Shown here piece after piece: positions 1 through 10,560 of a stretch of DNA of 64,000 nucleotides; position 1 is the first letter of the stretch, and every line of letters begins with the position of its first letter. The notes beneath the pieces were generated by a model. It saw only the letters and a program-made list of their open reading frames with translations, had not been told where the DNA came from and ran no database searches. The position numbers and the translations under genes were made by a program. This DNA is from Carallia brachiata (lineage: Eukaryota > Streptophyta > Magnoliopsida > Malpighiales > Rhizophoraceae), in assembly GCA_021464245.1 (NCBI GenBank), contig JADCRB010000044.1:1-64000 (forward strand). The letters run 5' to 3'.

Positions 1-489
1 CAAGAAGGGGTTCTGGGCTTCCGCTAAGTCCATTTAAGGACATTTAAGATAATAGTATACCTTTTTTTTTTTAATGGATCAAGCGGATGTAATTCTATTA
101 ATGGACAAACAAAATTACAACAAACGAGCTCAAAAGGAAACCCAATTGTCGAAAAGAAAAATTACAAAAAATATAACCTCTACCGGAAACTTTTTTTTTT
201 TTTTAACAACAAAAATAGTGTATTTTAAATATGTTAGTCATTAAACATATAAGTTAAGGTCGATAATCATATATATACATAAATTATATATTATGACTGA
301 GAATTGTATGTGCCATGTGACTGTTCCTTGATGATTTTGGCCTATTTTGAGATGTTTTGTTTCTCTTCTAAATCTCTTCAACTTAAAACAATCAATGCCA
401 CTCTTTATTTCTAATTTTCAGTTTTGAAAAAATATAAATAATGAGGGATGTTTCTAATTGAAACAAATTAGTATCCGTTAAAAATAAGG
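1..489. other. AT-rich intergenic sequence
   Basis: No coding region, RNA gene or element boundary is visible. The stretch is AT-rich with T and A runs near 61-71 and 190-204. It ends where the first copy of a dispersed AT-rich repeat begins. Confidence 0.5.
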
Positions 490-950
490 TTGTCAAAACT
501 AAATTGGTTATCGAACTAAAAATATTAATCGTTCAATATTCAACTGGTTGAACCGATATTTAATAATATATATATATCTCTGTGAGTATAAAAGTAATAA
601 AAAATAATACTTACAAATAGTGATTAAATATTAATTTTTTTATTTTTAAGGACTAAATTAAAATTTTTGATCAAATTTAGAACTAAATTAAAATTTTTAA
701 TTAAATTTAGAGTTTAAATAATAATTTAAATAAAAATTGAAGTCAAATTATAATTTATGAATTTTTTGTTTGTTTTAAATCGGTTCAACCAGCCTGATTT
801 GCATATGTTTTAACTGATTTTAACCAATTTTAACTGATTTTGACCGACCCAAGTTCTTATAAAAAATAGTCATGAACTGACCTGGACCCTTAACCGGTCA
901 CTAGTTGAACCGGTTTAATCAGTAGGGCGGTCCAATTTTTTTTGGTTAAA
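490..950. repeat. Dispersed AT-rich repeat, copy 1 (MITE-like)
   Basis: About 460 bp of very AT-rich sequence begins with GTTGTCAAAACTAAATTGG and ends in a segment rich in GAACCGGTT and GACCGACC words. Two other copies lie at 34291-34692 (inverted) and 59841-60292 (same orientation). All three share the same order of words: a CGGTT/ATCGAA start, a TATATA core, repeated AAATTAAAATTTT stretches, and a GGTTCAACC/CATGAACTGACC end. The copies begin and end in TTGTTA-type inverted ends, which suggests a non-autonomous DNA transposon. The superfamily is not assigned because no clear target duplication is visible. Confidence 0.6.
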
Positions 951-1212
951 CGTAGTGGGTGGGAAAATTAAAGGTTAGAAACTCAAAAGGTCGACATTGG
1001 TGATGCCAATGCAGTGCTTGATCAACTTTTTTTTGAAGTTTGCATTCCAAAGGACGTTGAAGGTTGGGATATAAAGGTTATCAGCTTGTTTGAGCTGACG
1101 GCCATATGCTTCATCATGAGGGCATGCTCCATTTAATCCCATGAAATGTATACTTCGTTCAATATTGTAACATCTCTTACTTGCAAAGTAAGGCCCATAA
1201 GCTGATTAGGCT

Positions 1213-1577
1213 TGTTGGTTTTATGAGGGATGAAAGGGAAAGCATTGAAGTTGAAAAATGAGACATTAGAGCTACAACTTTACAGCAGAGAATGGTTTTG
1301 TTGAAAAACAAAAAAAATTGCAGAGAAAGAACCATAACAGCAAGGGAAACGAGGTAAAGGGAGAGAAGAGAGGTGTTAGACATTGAATATGGCTTCTCTC
1401 ACTCTTTTATTAATCACAAAACATCATTATATAGAGGTGTTCTTATATTAAAAAAAATAGATATAAATTTAAAAACTAACTGTTAATTTGACAGCTTTTA
1501 CATTTCAAATTTTGAAAGTTAAACTTCAAATTCTAGAGGGAACTTTGGACAAGGCAACAGAACCAATGCTTCCATCA
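1213..1577 (-). repeat. 3' LTR of the TRIM-like element
   Basis: This is the downstream LTR in element orientation. It aligns end to end with 2218-2583, including shared blocks such as GAAAGGGAAAGCATTGAAG and CTAGAGGGAACTTTG. Its outer flank is the target duplication AGGCT. Confidence 0.92.
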
Positions 1578-1608
1578 CTCTTTAGAGATGTTGCATTGAA
1601 AGGAAGAG

Positions 1609-1726
1609 TTTGGACAAGGCAACAAGGAAGAGTTTCAATGCAACATTACCAATGAGGAGTTTCAATGCAACATGAAATTGATGATATGATGTTGCATTGA
1701 AACTCTTCCTTGTTGCCTTGTCCAAA
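1609..1726. repeat. Perfect 38-bp inverted repeat (hairpin) inside the TRIM
   Basis: The arm at 1609-1646 is the exact reverse complement of 1689-1726, separated by 42 bases. The loop carries a further copy of the arm segment GTTTCAATGCAACAT. The arm also contains the words GACAAGGCAAC and CAATGCAACAT that occur near the LTR inner end. A transcript of either strand would fold into a long, perfectly paired stem. Whether this is a small-RNA source or just the product of local duplication cannot be told from sequence. Confidence 0.85.
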
Positions 1727-2202
1727 GGAAGAGTTTGTTGACTGAGATATGATGAAGATTGCTTTGTTTGTTGTTGATATTGATGATAAGAACATTTCTC
1801 AACTGTCTTCGCAGCAAGGATGACATTCTTTGTTATTTTGAGTTCATTGTTTAGCATCTTGAACTCATGATAGAGGTCATTGAAAGGTTGATCAAAGGTT
1901 TTTGACGAGAGTTGCAACAGCAACATGAAATTTTTTTGATTTTGATTTGAGTTGTTGTCATTTTGAGAATGTTTGAAAGTTTATGGTTTGTGATCAGATT
2001 TGATGATGTTTTTGAGATGATTTTTAAAAAAAAAATGTTCCATAAGGATTGAAAATGAAGGTGATGTTTTGAGAGAGATAGGAAAGAGTTGCTACAAAGA
2101 ATGAAAAGAAAAAAGAGGATGAGTTGCTGCAAGATGATGATCTGATTCTTAAGAAATGTGGTTGATTTTTTTGAAAGATCACAAGCCTCTCAAGATCATT
2201 AT

Positions 2203-2214
2203 GCTCTGATACCA
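2203..2214 (-). other. Primer-binding site (initiator Met tRNA)
   Basis: The minus strand reads TGGTATCAGAGC here, complementary to the 3' end of plant initiator methionine tRNA, three bases inside the 5' LTR. This is the usual position for priming minus-strand DNA synthesis. Confidence 0.9.
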
Positions 2215-2217
2215 CTT

Positions 2218-2583
2218 TGTTAGTTTTATAATAAATGAAAGGGAAAGCATTGAAGCTAAAAAAAATGAGACATTAGAACTGTAACTTTGCAGCAGAGAAT
2301 AGTTTTGTTGAAAAATAGAAAAAATTGCAGAGAAAGGACCACAACAGCAAGGTAACGAGGTAAAGAGAGAGAAGAGAGGTGTTAGACATTGAATATGGTT
2401 TTTCTTACTCTTTCATTAATTACAAAACATCATTATATAGAAGTGTTCTTATATCAAAAAAACAGATACAAATTTAAAAAGTAGTTGTTAACTTGACAAC
2501 TTTTATATTTTTAAAATTTAAAAGTTAAACTTCAAATTCTAGAGGGAACTTTGAGCAAGGCAACAGCACCAATGCTTCCATCA
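2218..2583 (-). repeat. 5' LTR of the TRIM-like element
   Basis: This is the upstream LTR in element orientation (minus strand). Its inner end is separated by three bases from the primer-binding site complement at 2203-2214. Its outer flank at 2584-2588 is AGGCT, matching the other end exactly. Confidence 0.92.
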
Positions 2584-3296
2584 AGGCTGAATGAGGGGGA
2601 CCTTTTTTAACTCGGCGGATGCCTTGGCTTACAGGACGATCTTGATGAGAAGAGGCAATGATGTAATCTTAAGTTAACATGGATGCGGAGACAATAAATA
2701 CGGGCCTCAGATCCCATTTTCTGGAAGTGTTAGTACCATAATAAGCAAGAATGCTACTGAAATGTTGTCATTCTGAACTCTGAGCGGATAGCCTGTCTTT
2801 GGAATACTGTACAGGCAACTAATGGCGAACGACTTTATAATGCTATGGAGTTTTGAGAGTGATCTTTACACAAGGGAAAGATTATCTTCTTCTAGCGACG
2901 CGCTCTATGTATCATGAAGAGAAAACCCATTTGGAGGATTCCAAGTTCAGAAAGCCAAGCTCAAATATTTCAGGTTACCTTTTATTTTCTTGGTTTTTTC
3001 TTTTTTTCGGAGAAAAAATTAAATCCTTCAGCCCTTCAAACCTTGTGAAGAAAGCAAGGATTTGAATCTTGAATAGTAAAAGTTTCGAATTTTACAATTT
3101 CCTGTTATCTATGATTTTTGATATTTTTGAGGGGTCAGTTTCGTATAGAAATTGAGATGACGAAGGACAGGTTTGGACAATTGTTGCTTTGGAGAAGACA
3201 TGTCTGGGACTGGAATAGATGTATGCACTACTTTGACTTATCTTAAATGGCATTACAAATCTCGGTAGTATACTCTTACCTCTAAATCTTTTTGTT

Positions 3297-3299
<3 letters not shown>
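2584..3299. other. Unassigned sequence into which the TRIM inserted
   Basis: Sequence on both sides of the TRIM (about 960-1212 and 2584-2990) is less AT-rich than its surroundings and contains short gene-like open stretches. An example is the + frame at 2853-3065, which includes YLLLATRSMYHEEKTHL. I could not recognise a protein family, and the reading frames are interrupted. It could be a decayed gene or transposon fragment. Confidence 0.3.

Positions 3300-3333
<34 letters not shown>
3300..3333. repeat. (GT)n microsatellite
   Basis: An uninterrupted run of about 16 GT dinucleotides lies just upstream of the poly-T end of the LINE fragment. Confidence 0.95.
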
Positions 3334-3336
<3 letters not shown>

Positions 3337-3358
3337 TACGCCTTTAGTTGTTTCCTGC

Positions 3359-3800
3359 TTTTTTTTTTTTTTTGACTGAAAAAAGTGAGCTATTTTATTG
3401 ATAATTAATATTCTTACAAAACAAAAGTTTAAACTCATGTGGTGGATTGCTCACCCAATCCCGAGGGCAAAGACCCATGCGAGATTGTTTCGCAATCCAA
3501 TCTACCGATTGATTTGCACGTCTAACAATAGGACGGATAGACACAAAAGGTAAAGATGAAAGTAAGGCTTTGAATGTCCCGAATGAAGACACTGATCTCC
3601 CAGGACTATCTGTTTGGATCGGCATTGATAACAGTATGAAGGGTTTTTGAATCTGTCTCCAAGATGACTTGTGAGAGACGTCTGTTCTTGATGAGCTTTA
3701 ATCCCCATAGTAGCGCCTGTGATACTATCATTGATAACAGTATGAACTGCATTGATAACGCCTGCTTGTCTGTCATTTATGGAAAATTTCATTGTAATTT
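3359..3800 (-). mobile_element. LINE (L1-type) 3' end with RNase H-like domain
   Basis: On the minus strand this region encodes the C-terminal RNase H-like (RVT_3) domain that follows reverse transcriptase in plant L1-type LINEs. Visible pieces are ALLWGLKLIKNRRLSQVILE, then TDSKTL, and in another frame VRRANQSVDWIAKQSRMG and CPRDWVSNPP. The aspartate of the TDSKTL strand and the final VDWIA helix are recognisable. An in-frame stop and at least one frameshift separate these pieces, so it is dead. A 15-base T run at 3359-3373 is the poly(A) tail in element orientation, preceded by a CAGTC 3' terminus. The copy is 5'-truncated; upstream endonuclease and RT domains are absent. Confidence 0.8.
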
Positions 3801-6024
3801 ATTCTTTGGTTATGCCACAGACGCCTGCTTGCATTGATACTATCTTTGGGCAACTCCAGAGACTAGGGCCATCACCTTGAGAGAAAAAATTAATGTGGAG
3901 AAGAGAGATGAACTGGCTTCTCTGTTTTGCTAACCATATTGTGGAATTAAACTTGAGATGGTTCAAATTTTGTCATTTACAAGGTGAAATCCCAAGACAA
4001 AAATAAGCTAAAGAATAAAGTGGTTTGGAATCACTTATGAACTTATTGTTGCTATTTTCCTTATAATTTTATAGGCTTTTTCAGATCATGACATGTAGAC
4101 CAACACATAATATAGTCTATCGGTAATCTTTCATTTGTACTCCATTAAAGTGTAATTAATGGATGATTTTTTTATATGAAAAATACTTCCTGATTGTTTC
4201 TTCCTGTGCTCTAAGCTTATTTTTTTGGTCGATTTTACAGACTTAAGTAAATTTTTTTCCTCAATTCTTTTTTCAATTTATTGAAAATAAAAAAGGAATA
4301 TAATCCTTATTATTGTTTAACCCAAGGAAAAACGGTGCAGTAGTATGAGCACAAGTCCAATATATATTATCATCTCATGACAATATATGTTGTTTATATT
4401 TACATTTACATTTAAAATTATTTGAATATTTATATTTTATAAGAAAATAAAAATTTATTTTTGGTTAGATAATATAATTAGTTAGTTAATATTTTCATAA
4501 TGTTAACAAATTGTAAATTTACTGTTCTCCTTTTGTCCTCGCCTCCAAGCACCGTCGAATGGTCGCTTGTTACGCGGGCAATTCAACAGCATAAGATTCG
4601 CCGCAAATATCCAACGAATCACTGGCATACGATTAGCTGGCAGCTTCGCAGGTACGAGTCATTTTCTCTTTACCTTGGTCTCTCATTATTTATTGACATT
4701 ACTATAGTGGGATTTCGAAAAAATGGGTAAAATGGGCTTCATTGTTTAAGCTTCTCCCTTATCATGCGTTCTGGTTCTAGCAGCACTAGACTCTACAGGA
4801 CAAATATGCAGCTCGATTTTGTCCTGTTACCTTGAGAGTTTGGTGGCCTAACTGTCCTACGGTCTTCTTGCTTTCTGCCGAATAAAGTTATGAATTTATA
4901 ATTGAAGAATCGAATTTCATTTTGGGTATTAAATTTTTTTCTCTTTTTTTTTTTTTCTATTTGGTCGACGGGTATTAAATTTCTAATCCATAGTCGTGAT
5001 GCTGAAATTTTCTAGACAAACTGGTAAAGTTAATTATTCGTATTAAACCTTGAAGATAAGTATCAGGGAAAAAACAAAAGACCCAAAAGACTCGTGCAAA
5101 TGAACATGCTCATCAATTCATTGAATTTGGCAAAATAACGCCTTCACAAACCAAATCTAATCATCTAAAGGTCGATAGCTGATGGAGGCGGATGATAATT
5201 GCTCATTTGATCCACAACTCTGACGCAGATTCAACTGTTCAGGAGTTGTTTTACAAAACGTTAAAGAACAAGGATATACATTAACATCCATAAAATGGAC
5301 ATTCTATGGAACGGTATCCTTAAATTCCACCAGAAAATCTCACGACGCTTTCGGCTTTCCCAAGGACCCACAACTTATAAATGCCAGGATGCCCTCAACC
5401 ATTCATCTCACCCACCAACGACGATAAGGCGCAGATAAAGCCCGTATATTCTCAATCACCCAAACTGACAGGGAGGGAATATGTGACAAACATAATCAAT
5501 AAAAAGTATATTACTTTTTCTTGAGAAAAAATAAAAAATATGACAAGATATAAAAATATTACAATTGATTGCCAAACCGTCGGGTCTGATTATTAGAAAA
5601 TTTATTCGTACCATTAAGTAATAAGTTTGAATCCTGTTAAACGTACCATAGTGTAGAGAATGGATGTCTGCGATTGGATGTGAGAGGGCGCTATTTTTAA
5701 AGGATTGTGAGTTTTTGTTCTTTTTTAAAAATGAGAAAAAAATAATCTTAATTGGTGCTTGTGAATGGAAAAAGTCCTGACGATGGAATTAGATTATCTT
5801 ATTATACCATTGAATCAGTGGAATATTACAGTCAAACTTTTTTTGTTTTGTTTTGTTTTGGCAATCAAATGCCTTTTATAAAATAAAAAAATATTTTTTG
5901 TTGCAAAAAAAATTAATTATTAAAAAAATAAAAAAATAATTAATTATAATATGTGGATTATATTTTTCATTTTTTTTTTGTGGTTATATTTCCATACACA
6001 TTTGCTTGTTGGAAATTGAAAAAA
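3801..6024. other. Intergenic stretch with one isolated exon-like patch
   Basis: Mostly AT-rich and without recognisable genes. The patch at about 4538-4652 is richer in G and C and ends at a good splice-donor context (TTCGCAG followed by GTACGAG), so it could be an exon remnant, but no frame gives a protein I recognise. At 4924-4982 a 33-bp T-rich insertion is flanked by the 13-bp direct repeat GGGTATTAAATTT. Confidence 0.35.
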
Positions 6025-6168
6025 AAAAAAAAAATCGCTCTCTTCTTTTTCATCGAAATTCCGATTTATGGACGGACATGGCTATCCTCTCGCTATATCG
6101 GCAAACAAATATAGCATCGCGCCACCATCAGTCCCCTCGCTCCACCAGCTAGAGGCTAGACCCCAACC

Positions 6169-6710
6169 ATGGCCACCGCCGCTGCCGCCAGCCTGTCGCA
6201 TTTCTTTGGAACGCATATCCAAAATCCGATAAAGTACCCGGGAAGAATTCAAGCCCGTTTTGGATTTGGACCATTTGGCCCCAGAAAGCATCACCTCCAC
6301 CAAAGAAGTCAACCCCAAAACGGCAAGTGGACCGACCCGTGTGGTTCCCGGGTGCAACCCCACCCGAATGGCTCGACGGAACCATGGCTGGGGACCGTGG
6401 TTTCGACCCCTTTGGGCTGGGTAAGCCCGCTGAATACTTGCAATTTGATTTTGATTCGCTGGACCAGAATTTGGCAAAAAATGTGGCGGGTGAGATTATT
6501 GGAGTTCGGGCAGAGACGACGGAGTTGAAACCAACGCCTTTCCAGCCATACACAGAGGTTTTCGGGCTGCAGAGGTTTAGAGAATGTGAACTTATCCATG
6601 GGAGATGGGCAATGTTGGGTGTCCTTGGTGCCATCGCCGTTGAGGCTCTCACTGGTGTTGCCTGGCAAGACGCAGGGAAGGTGGCCATAGGCCATTTTTG
6701 CATTATATAG
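6169..6710 (+). pseudogene. Truncated, frameshifted Lhcb4 (CP29) antenna protein copy
   Basis: This encodes the N-terminal half of the minor photosystem II antenna protein CP29, which binds chlorophyll a/b and links outer LHCII trimers to the core. It starts at 6169 with an alanine/serine-rich transit peptide and [10 protein letters not shown] one-base loss near 6280-6284 then shifts the frame. Homology resumes in frame 3 with [46 protein letters not shown] and the first chlorophyll-binding helix ([15 protein letters not shown]). Similarity ends after [10 protein letters not shown]; the next codons give a few unrelated residues and a stop at 6708. About 120 C-terminal residues, including helices two and three, are not found downstream. 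The 5' end is kept and there is no A-tail, so a broken DNA duplication is more likely than a retrocopy. The frameshift could be a sequencing error, but the truncation could not. Confidence 0.88.
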
Positions 6711-7912
6711 GAATTTTTTTTCTTTTTTTCTTTTATTTTTTTACATATTAAGAACACAATAGAGTAACTAAATCCTGCCTCTTTTCTCAAATTAGAAGTG
6801 CACTTTTTTTTTATTAATATTATGCTATATATAAACTATAACATATTAGTTCTATTGAAAATTTTCAAATAATTTTCTTTTTTTACATATTTGACAAATA
6901 ACTTTCTTTCTTACTTAGTATTCTGAACTAAAACAAACTCTTTACAATTATAAAATGCATCAACGTGACATACAAATATTTCTTTTTTTTTATCTATTAA
7001 GAGGCTCATTTGAACCGTGAACAATACAATAAGGGTAACTCTCCCCTCCCATAAATCTCACCCTCACTTTTTAAAATTTGAACTCAAAACCTTTACAATA
7101 GAAATCTTAAACTTTATCCATTTAGTGTTCCCTGAGGAACACATACAAATATTTCTAATGAAGGGAAGTTTATGAAGTTACTTTTTATATATACTGTTAA
7201 TAAGTGTGTTATATAATTTACATTACGTAAGTTTTATAAATTTTTACACTTTTTTTCTATGTATTTTGGGCAATATCATCAAAATTGATGTACAACAGAA
7301 TTATAAAAAATGTTAAGTTTTGAACCTGCACTTCGCGCAGGCTTAATACTTTTTTTCACATAATTTTAGTTATTTTTATTTTCAGTATTTGAGTTTTTTG
7401 TTTTTTTTATATAATTATATATCATCATTCAGTAAGAACATAATTCAAAACCCAAATTTGATTCATTTTAGATTTACAGCGTAGTACTAATTATTATATT
7501 TTTAGTTCATTTTACTAATTTTCTCAATTTTGAAAAGTTATGCAATTGAGGAGTATTCATTTGATCATTTAATCCTAATGTTTAAAGACTTTTGCTAAAC
7601 TAACACTGGAATTTCAATCACTGGTCAATAGAAACTCTCTTAATACGTAGCGACATAGAAAAAGGATCATTGGTGTCCATTTGTTTTTAGATGTATGGCT
7701 AAAATATTGCCCTTTCATAATTCGATTATTAATTTTAGAATACAAATTATGCCACATGATTGTTGACATTAATTTTAAAAATCAAGTTGTTGGTTATTAG
7801 TGGCAATGAAACAACCAGAAAAAGATTGAATTGAAAGAAAAGATTGAATTGAAAGAAATACTGCACATAATTTACCAAACCTCATTAGAGGAAACATAAA
7901 AAGAAATGTTAC
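6711..7912. other. AT-rich intergenic sequence
   Basis: No gene or RNA is visible. I looked here for the missing second half of Lhcb4 and found none; the sequence is low-complexity AT with T runs. Confidence 0.55.
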
Positions 7913-7925
7913 TGTAAACAGAAAG

Positions 7926-7956
<31 letters not shown>

Positions 7957-7967
7957 AATTCGTTGAA

Positions 7968-8135
7968 TTCAATGGCCATTGAATTCAATGAATTCAATTG
8001 CCATTGAATTCAATGAATTCAATTGCCATTGAATTCAATGGCCGGCGTTGCCAATTTTGAATTGGCAACGCCGGCCAAAGAAAAATTAAAGGAAAAAAGA
8101 TTCCTTTCCCATGTGATGTTCACATGGGAAAGGAA
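7968..8135. repeat. Stacked palindromes in the LTR U3
   Basis: TTGAATTCAA palindromes repeat several times across 7968-8038. They are followed by a near-perfect hairpin with 17-18-bp arms (8040-8056 and 8060-8076, loop TTG), then a second hairpin with 16-bp arms TTCCTTTCCCATGTGA / TCACATGGGAAAGGAA (8101-8116 and 8120-8135, loop TGT). The second hairpin ends 3 bp before the LTR TATA box. Such symmetric sites usually bind dimeric factors or form cruciforms; which applies here is unknown. Confidence 0.85.
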
Positions 8136-8138
8136 CCC

Positions 8139-8146
8139 TATAAATA
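8139..8146 (+). promoter_or_regulatory. LTR TATA box
   Basis: TATAAATA lies directly downstream of the second U3 hairpin. The other Tat element has TATAAATG at the same relative place. Transcription of the element would start about 30 bp downstream. Confidence 0.75.
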
Positions 8147-8808
8147 GGCCCCTGCCCCCCAGTTCAAAATACATTCAGCAAATCTGTAAACAGAAAAATT
8201 CAGAGAATTTGAGAGAAAAAGAAAATTTTGAAAATCTCTCAAGAAAATTTCTCCTTTTCTTACGTGCTTTTACTTAGCAGTATACTCTCCTAACTCCGTT
8301 TTGAGAGATATTTCAGGGGTAAGCCCAAAAAATTTGCTGTTTCCATTTCTAAAGTTATTTTTAAATTTATATTCTTGGATCGTTCTAGATCTGAATTTAT
8401 GAGAATATAGAGTTAAAAATATCAAATTACTACAAATCCGCTGGGATTAAGCCTCATACGGCCCTCAGCAAAATCCAGGCAGCTCATCCGAGAACAAGTC
8501 TCTTCGACCCTCGGTGAAATTAAGCCAGATCGGCTCAGATCAGGTCTCTGCGGTTCTTAACCGTAGTCAAAACGTCCAAATCAGATCCGGTTTCAGTCTA
8601 CCAGTTCAAGAAAAATCTGTGGAATTTATTTCTGTCAAGATCAAGCTCGTGCAGCCCTTGACGGAGTCAAAAAAGGAACACTAATCGGAGGATCTACGGA
8701 GATCGACCCCACGTAAATTTCTTTTATTTTTAAATTTTTATTTGTAATTTATTTTTGTATTTTCGAGTTTAATTGTTTTAGGCTCGAAATTTACGCTTTA
8801 CAAATTTT

Positions 8809-8826
8809 TGGCACGCTCGGTGGGAC
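8809..8826 (+). other. Putative primer-binding site of the deleted Tat element
   Basis: TGGCACGCTCGGTGGGAC begins six bases after the LTR end. It starts with TGG, as expected for complementarity to a tRNA CCA end, and is identical in the full-length element. I could not match it to a specific plant tRNA. Confidence 0.6.
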
Positions 8827-8889
8827 ACTTCACCTCCCATCTCTTGTTCCTTAAAAAAAAAAAAAAAAAAAGGTAAAAGAAAAGAGCCG

Positions 8890-8926
<37 letters not shown>

Positions 8927-9081
8927 AAAAAGAAAGAGCCGAAGAAAAGGAAAAAAAAAAAAAAGAAAAAAGAAAAAGAAAAAGAGAAAAAGACAAAATA
9001 GAGAAAAAGACGAAAAAGGTAAAAAAGTAAAAAAAAAAAAGTGAAAAAAAAAAAAATTTAACAAGGTGTTCAGCACATTAA

Positions 9082-9870
9082 ATGGCACCGAAAAGGAGTA
9101 CAACTGCTGCCACAAAAAAGAAGGCAACGGCTCCATTGCCTGCATCAACTACCCTACCTGGGTACGCAGGACCACAAACCCGCGGACGGACACAGTTTCT
9201 TGCCACTCAATTGAGTCCACAGACTCGCGCAAGAACAAAGTTCCTCGCCACCAACAAAGTTAAAATTGAGGACTTGCAGCTCACACAGCAGTTAGATTTC
9301 TCACGTGACTCTGTCACTAAACAGAGGAGTCGATCACCTACCCCTACCGAAGTTAGGGGTAGAGCATCAAATTCTGCCCAACAACAGAATCCGACCTATT
9401 CTGCACAAACGAACACAGAGGAAGAAGAAGATCCCTCTACTCCAGTCTTCTATAGAGCATCAAATTCTGCTGAACAGCAAAATCCCAACTCCGTTGTGCT
9501 GAAAAAGTCAGGAAGATCCGACGGGCCCTCTACAACAGTCTTCCGTGGGAGAACCATCTACCGCTGCTGATGTCAGGCTGACCAACACCACCAGAATAGA
9601 AAAAATGTTTGCAGATTTAAACCGCGGATATTCACAGCTGATTAGCGGATATCACAGTTGATTGAAAATATGAAGGAATTAAGACAGCAAATAGATGACG
9701 TTAACAAAGGGCTTCACCAAGCCCAACCCGCTGATGCAGTCAACCGCGAAGATCGTCCTCAATCATCTCGATTTGGGGGCACAGTTTTTAGCCAATCGGA
9801 CCAACAGAAGGACGAGAGTACCGACTCAGCCACAAGCTCATTTCCAAGTGGGAGGGGTCATGTCTAGTTC
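9082..9870 (+). pseudogene. Partial gag of the deleted Tat element
   Basis: The ORF at 9082-9570 (162 codons) starts with a basic N-terminus, MAPKRSTTAATKKKATAPLP, then RGRTQF and SRSPTPTE, matching the gag start of the full-length element. It ends at a stop, and gag-like sequence resumes in another frame at about 9658-9867 (MKELRQQIDDVNKG). The core retrotransposon capsid domain seen in the other copy (FDGRGDPKQHIAHF and following) is absent, so this gag could not assemble particles alone. An A-rich, purine-biased leader of about 250 bp precedes it. Confidence 0.8.
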
Positions 9871-9950
9871 AAAAAAAAATGCTTCCATGTTATCGGTCAA
9901 AAATGCATTCGACCTGACCTAATAAAACAGGTAAATTCAGAACTACTGTT

Positions 9951-10222
9951 ATGTCAAAAAGAATAAAAAAAAAAAGCAAAAAAAAAAAATTCTCAAAAAA
10001 AAAAAAGAAAAAAAAAATTCAAAAAAAAAAAAGAAAATTAAAAAGCAAAAAAAAGAAGATCCCAAAAAAAACAAAAAAGATTAAAAAAAAATACAAAAAA
10101 AAAAAGAAAAAAAATTCTCAAAAAAAAAAAACAAAAAAAAGGGGGCCAAAAATTCAAAAAAAGAAAAAAAAAGGTAAAAAAAAAAAAAGAGAGACAAAAA
10201 AGGCCAAAAAAAAAATGTCTGA
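9951..10222 (+). repeat. A-rich low-complexity tract after the pol remnant
   Basis: About 270 bp of A runs broken by single G, C or T bases. The equivalent place in the full-length element, just after pol, is the T-rich tract at about 24009-24110 on the + strand. A lysine-rich open frame through it is a by-product of composition and should not be read as a gene. Confidence 0.8.
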
Positions 10223-10419
10223 ATTCTTGTGCATTGTCAGAACCCTTCATCAAAATTCAAATTTAGATTTGGGGGCAATCTCAAATCCCGACTCAAAAGT
10301 CAACAAAATTCAAAGCCAAACATAAACTCGGCTAAACTCGGGCTCAAATCCCAAATCTAAATTCCAAGTCCAAATCCAGATTCGAGGGTAAAACTTAAAC
10401 CCTGAATCAAATTCCAGCT

Positions 10420-10560
10420 CAGCAGCTCAATAGCTCACCAAACAGTTCAGTAGCTCAACAGCTCAGCAGCTTACCAAACAGCTCAGCAGCTCAACAGCTC
10501 AACAACTCAGCAGCTCAACAGCTCAGCAGCTCACCAACTCTCCGGCTCCACAGCTCACCA
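10420..10560 (+). repeat. CAGCTCA tandem repeat
   Basis: A degenerate array of CAGCTCA/ACAGCTCAGC units in the post-pol region of the deleted element, immediately before the TATA-containing repeats. Confidence 0.85.

Larger units (their letters stand above)
1213..2583 (-). mobile_element. TRIM-like non-autonomous LTR retrotransposon
   Basis: Two direct repeats of 365 and 366 bp (1213-1577 and 2218-2583) enclose 640 bp. Each repeat begins with TG and ends with CA. The element is flanked by identical 5-bp target duplications, AGGCT, at 1208-1212 and 2584-2588. Read on the minus strand, the repeat at 2218-2583 is the 5' LTR; just inside it is TGGTATCAGAGC (2203-2214), the standard primer-binding site for initiator methionine tRNA. 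The internal region has no gag or pol, so the element must have been moved by proteins of another element. Its size fits the TRIM/SMART class. The LTRs differ at a modest number of positions, so the insertion is not very recent. Confidence 0.93.
7913..8802 (+). repeat. 5' LTR of the deleted Tat element
   Basis: Begins TGTAAACAG and ends GCTTTACA. The 3' two-thirds (from about 8430) is closely related to the LTRs at 21429-22101 and 30794-31473, for example AACACTAATCGGAGGATC and GATCGACCCCACGTAAAT. The 5' third (U3) is different: an A run, then EcoRI-site-rich palindromic repeats. The two elements therefore share R/U5 but have exchanged or diverged in U3. Confidence 0.88.

Noticed and set aside
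1582..2215. Three minus-strand open frames inside the TRIM
   Set aside because: No gag or pol motif; they run through the hairpin and simple repeats and are not shared domains.
7913..8802. Reading this LTR as a solo LTR
   Set aside because: The primer site, leader and gag of the same family follow directly, so it is the 5' LTR of a deleted element.
8778..9148. Phenylalanine-rich open frames on the minus strand
   Set aside because: They are the complement of the A-rich leader of the deleted Tat element.
9951..10325. Lysine-rich open frame of 124 codons
   Set aside because: It is produced by the A-rich tract after the pol remnant; the same tract in the full-length element lies outside any gene.
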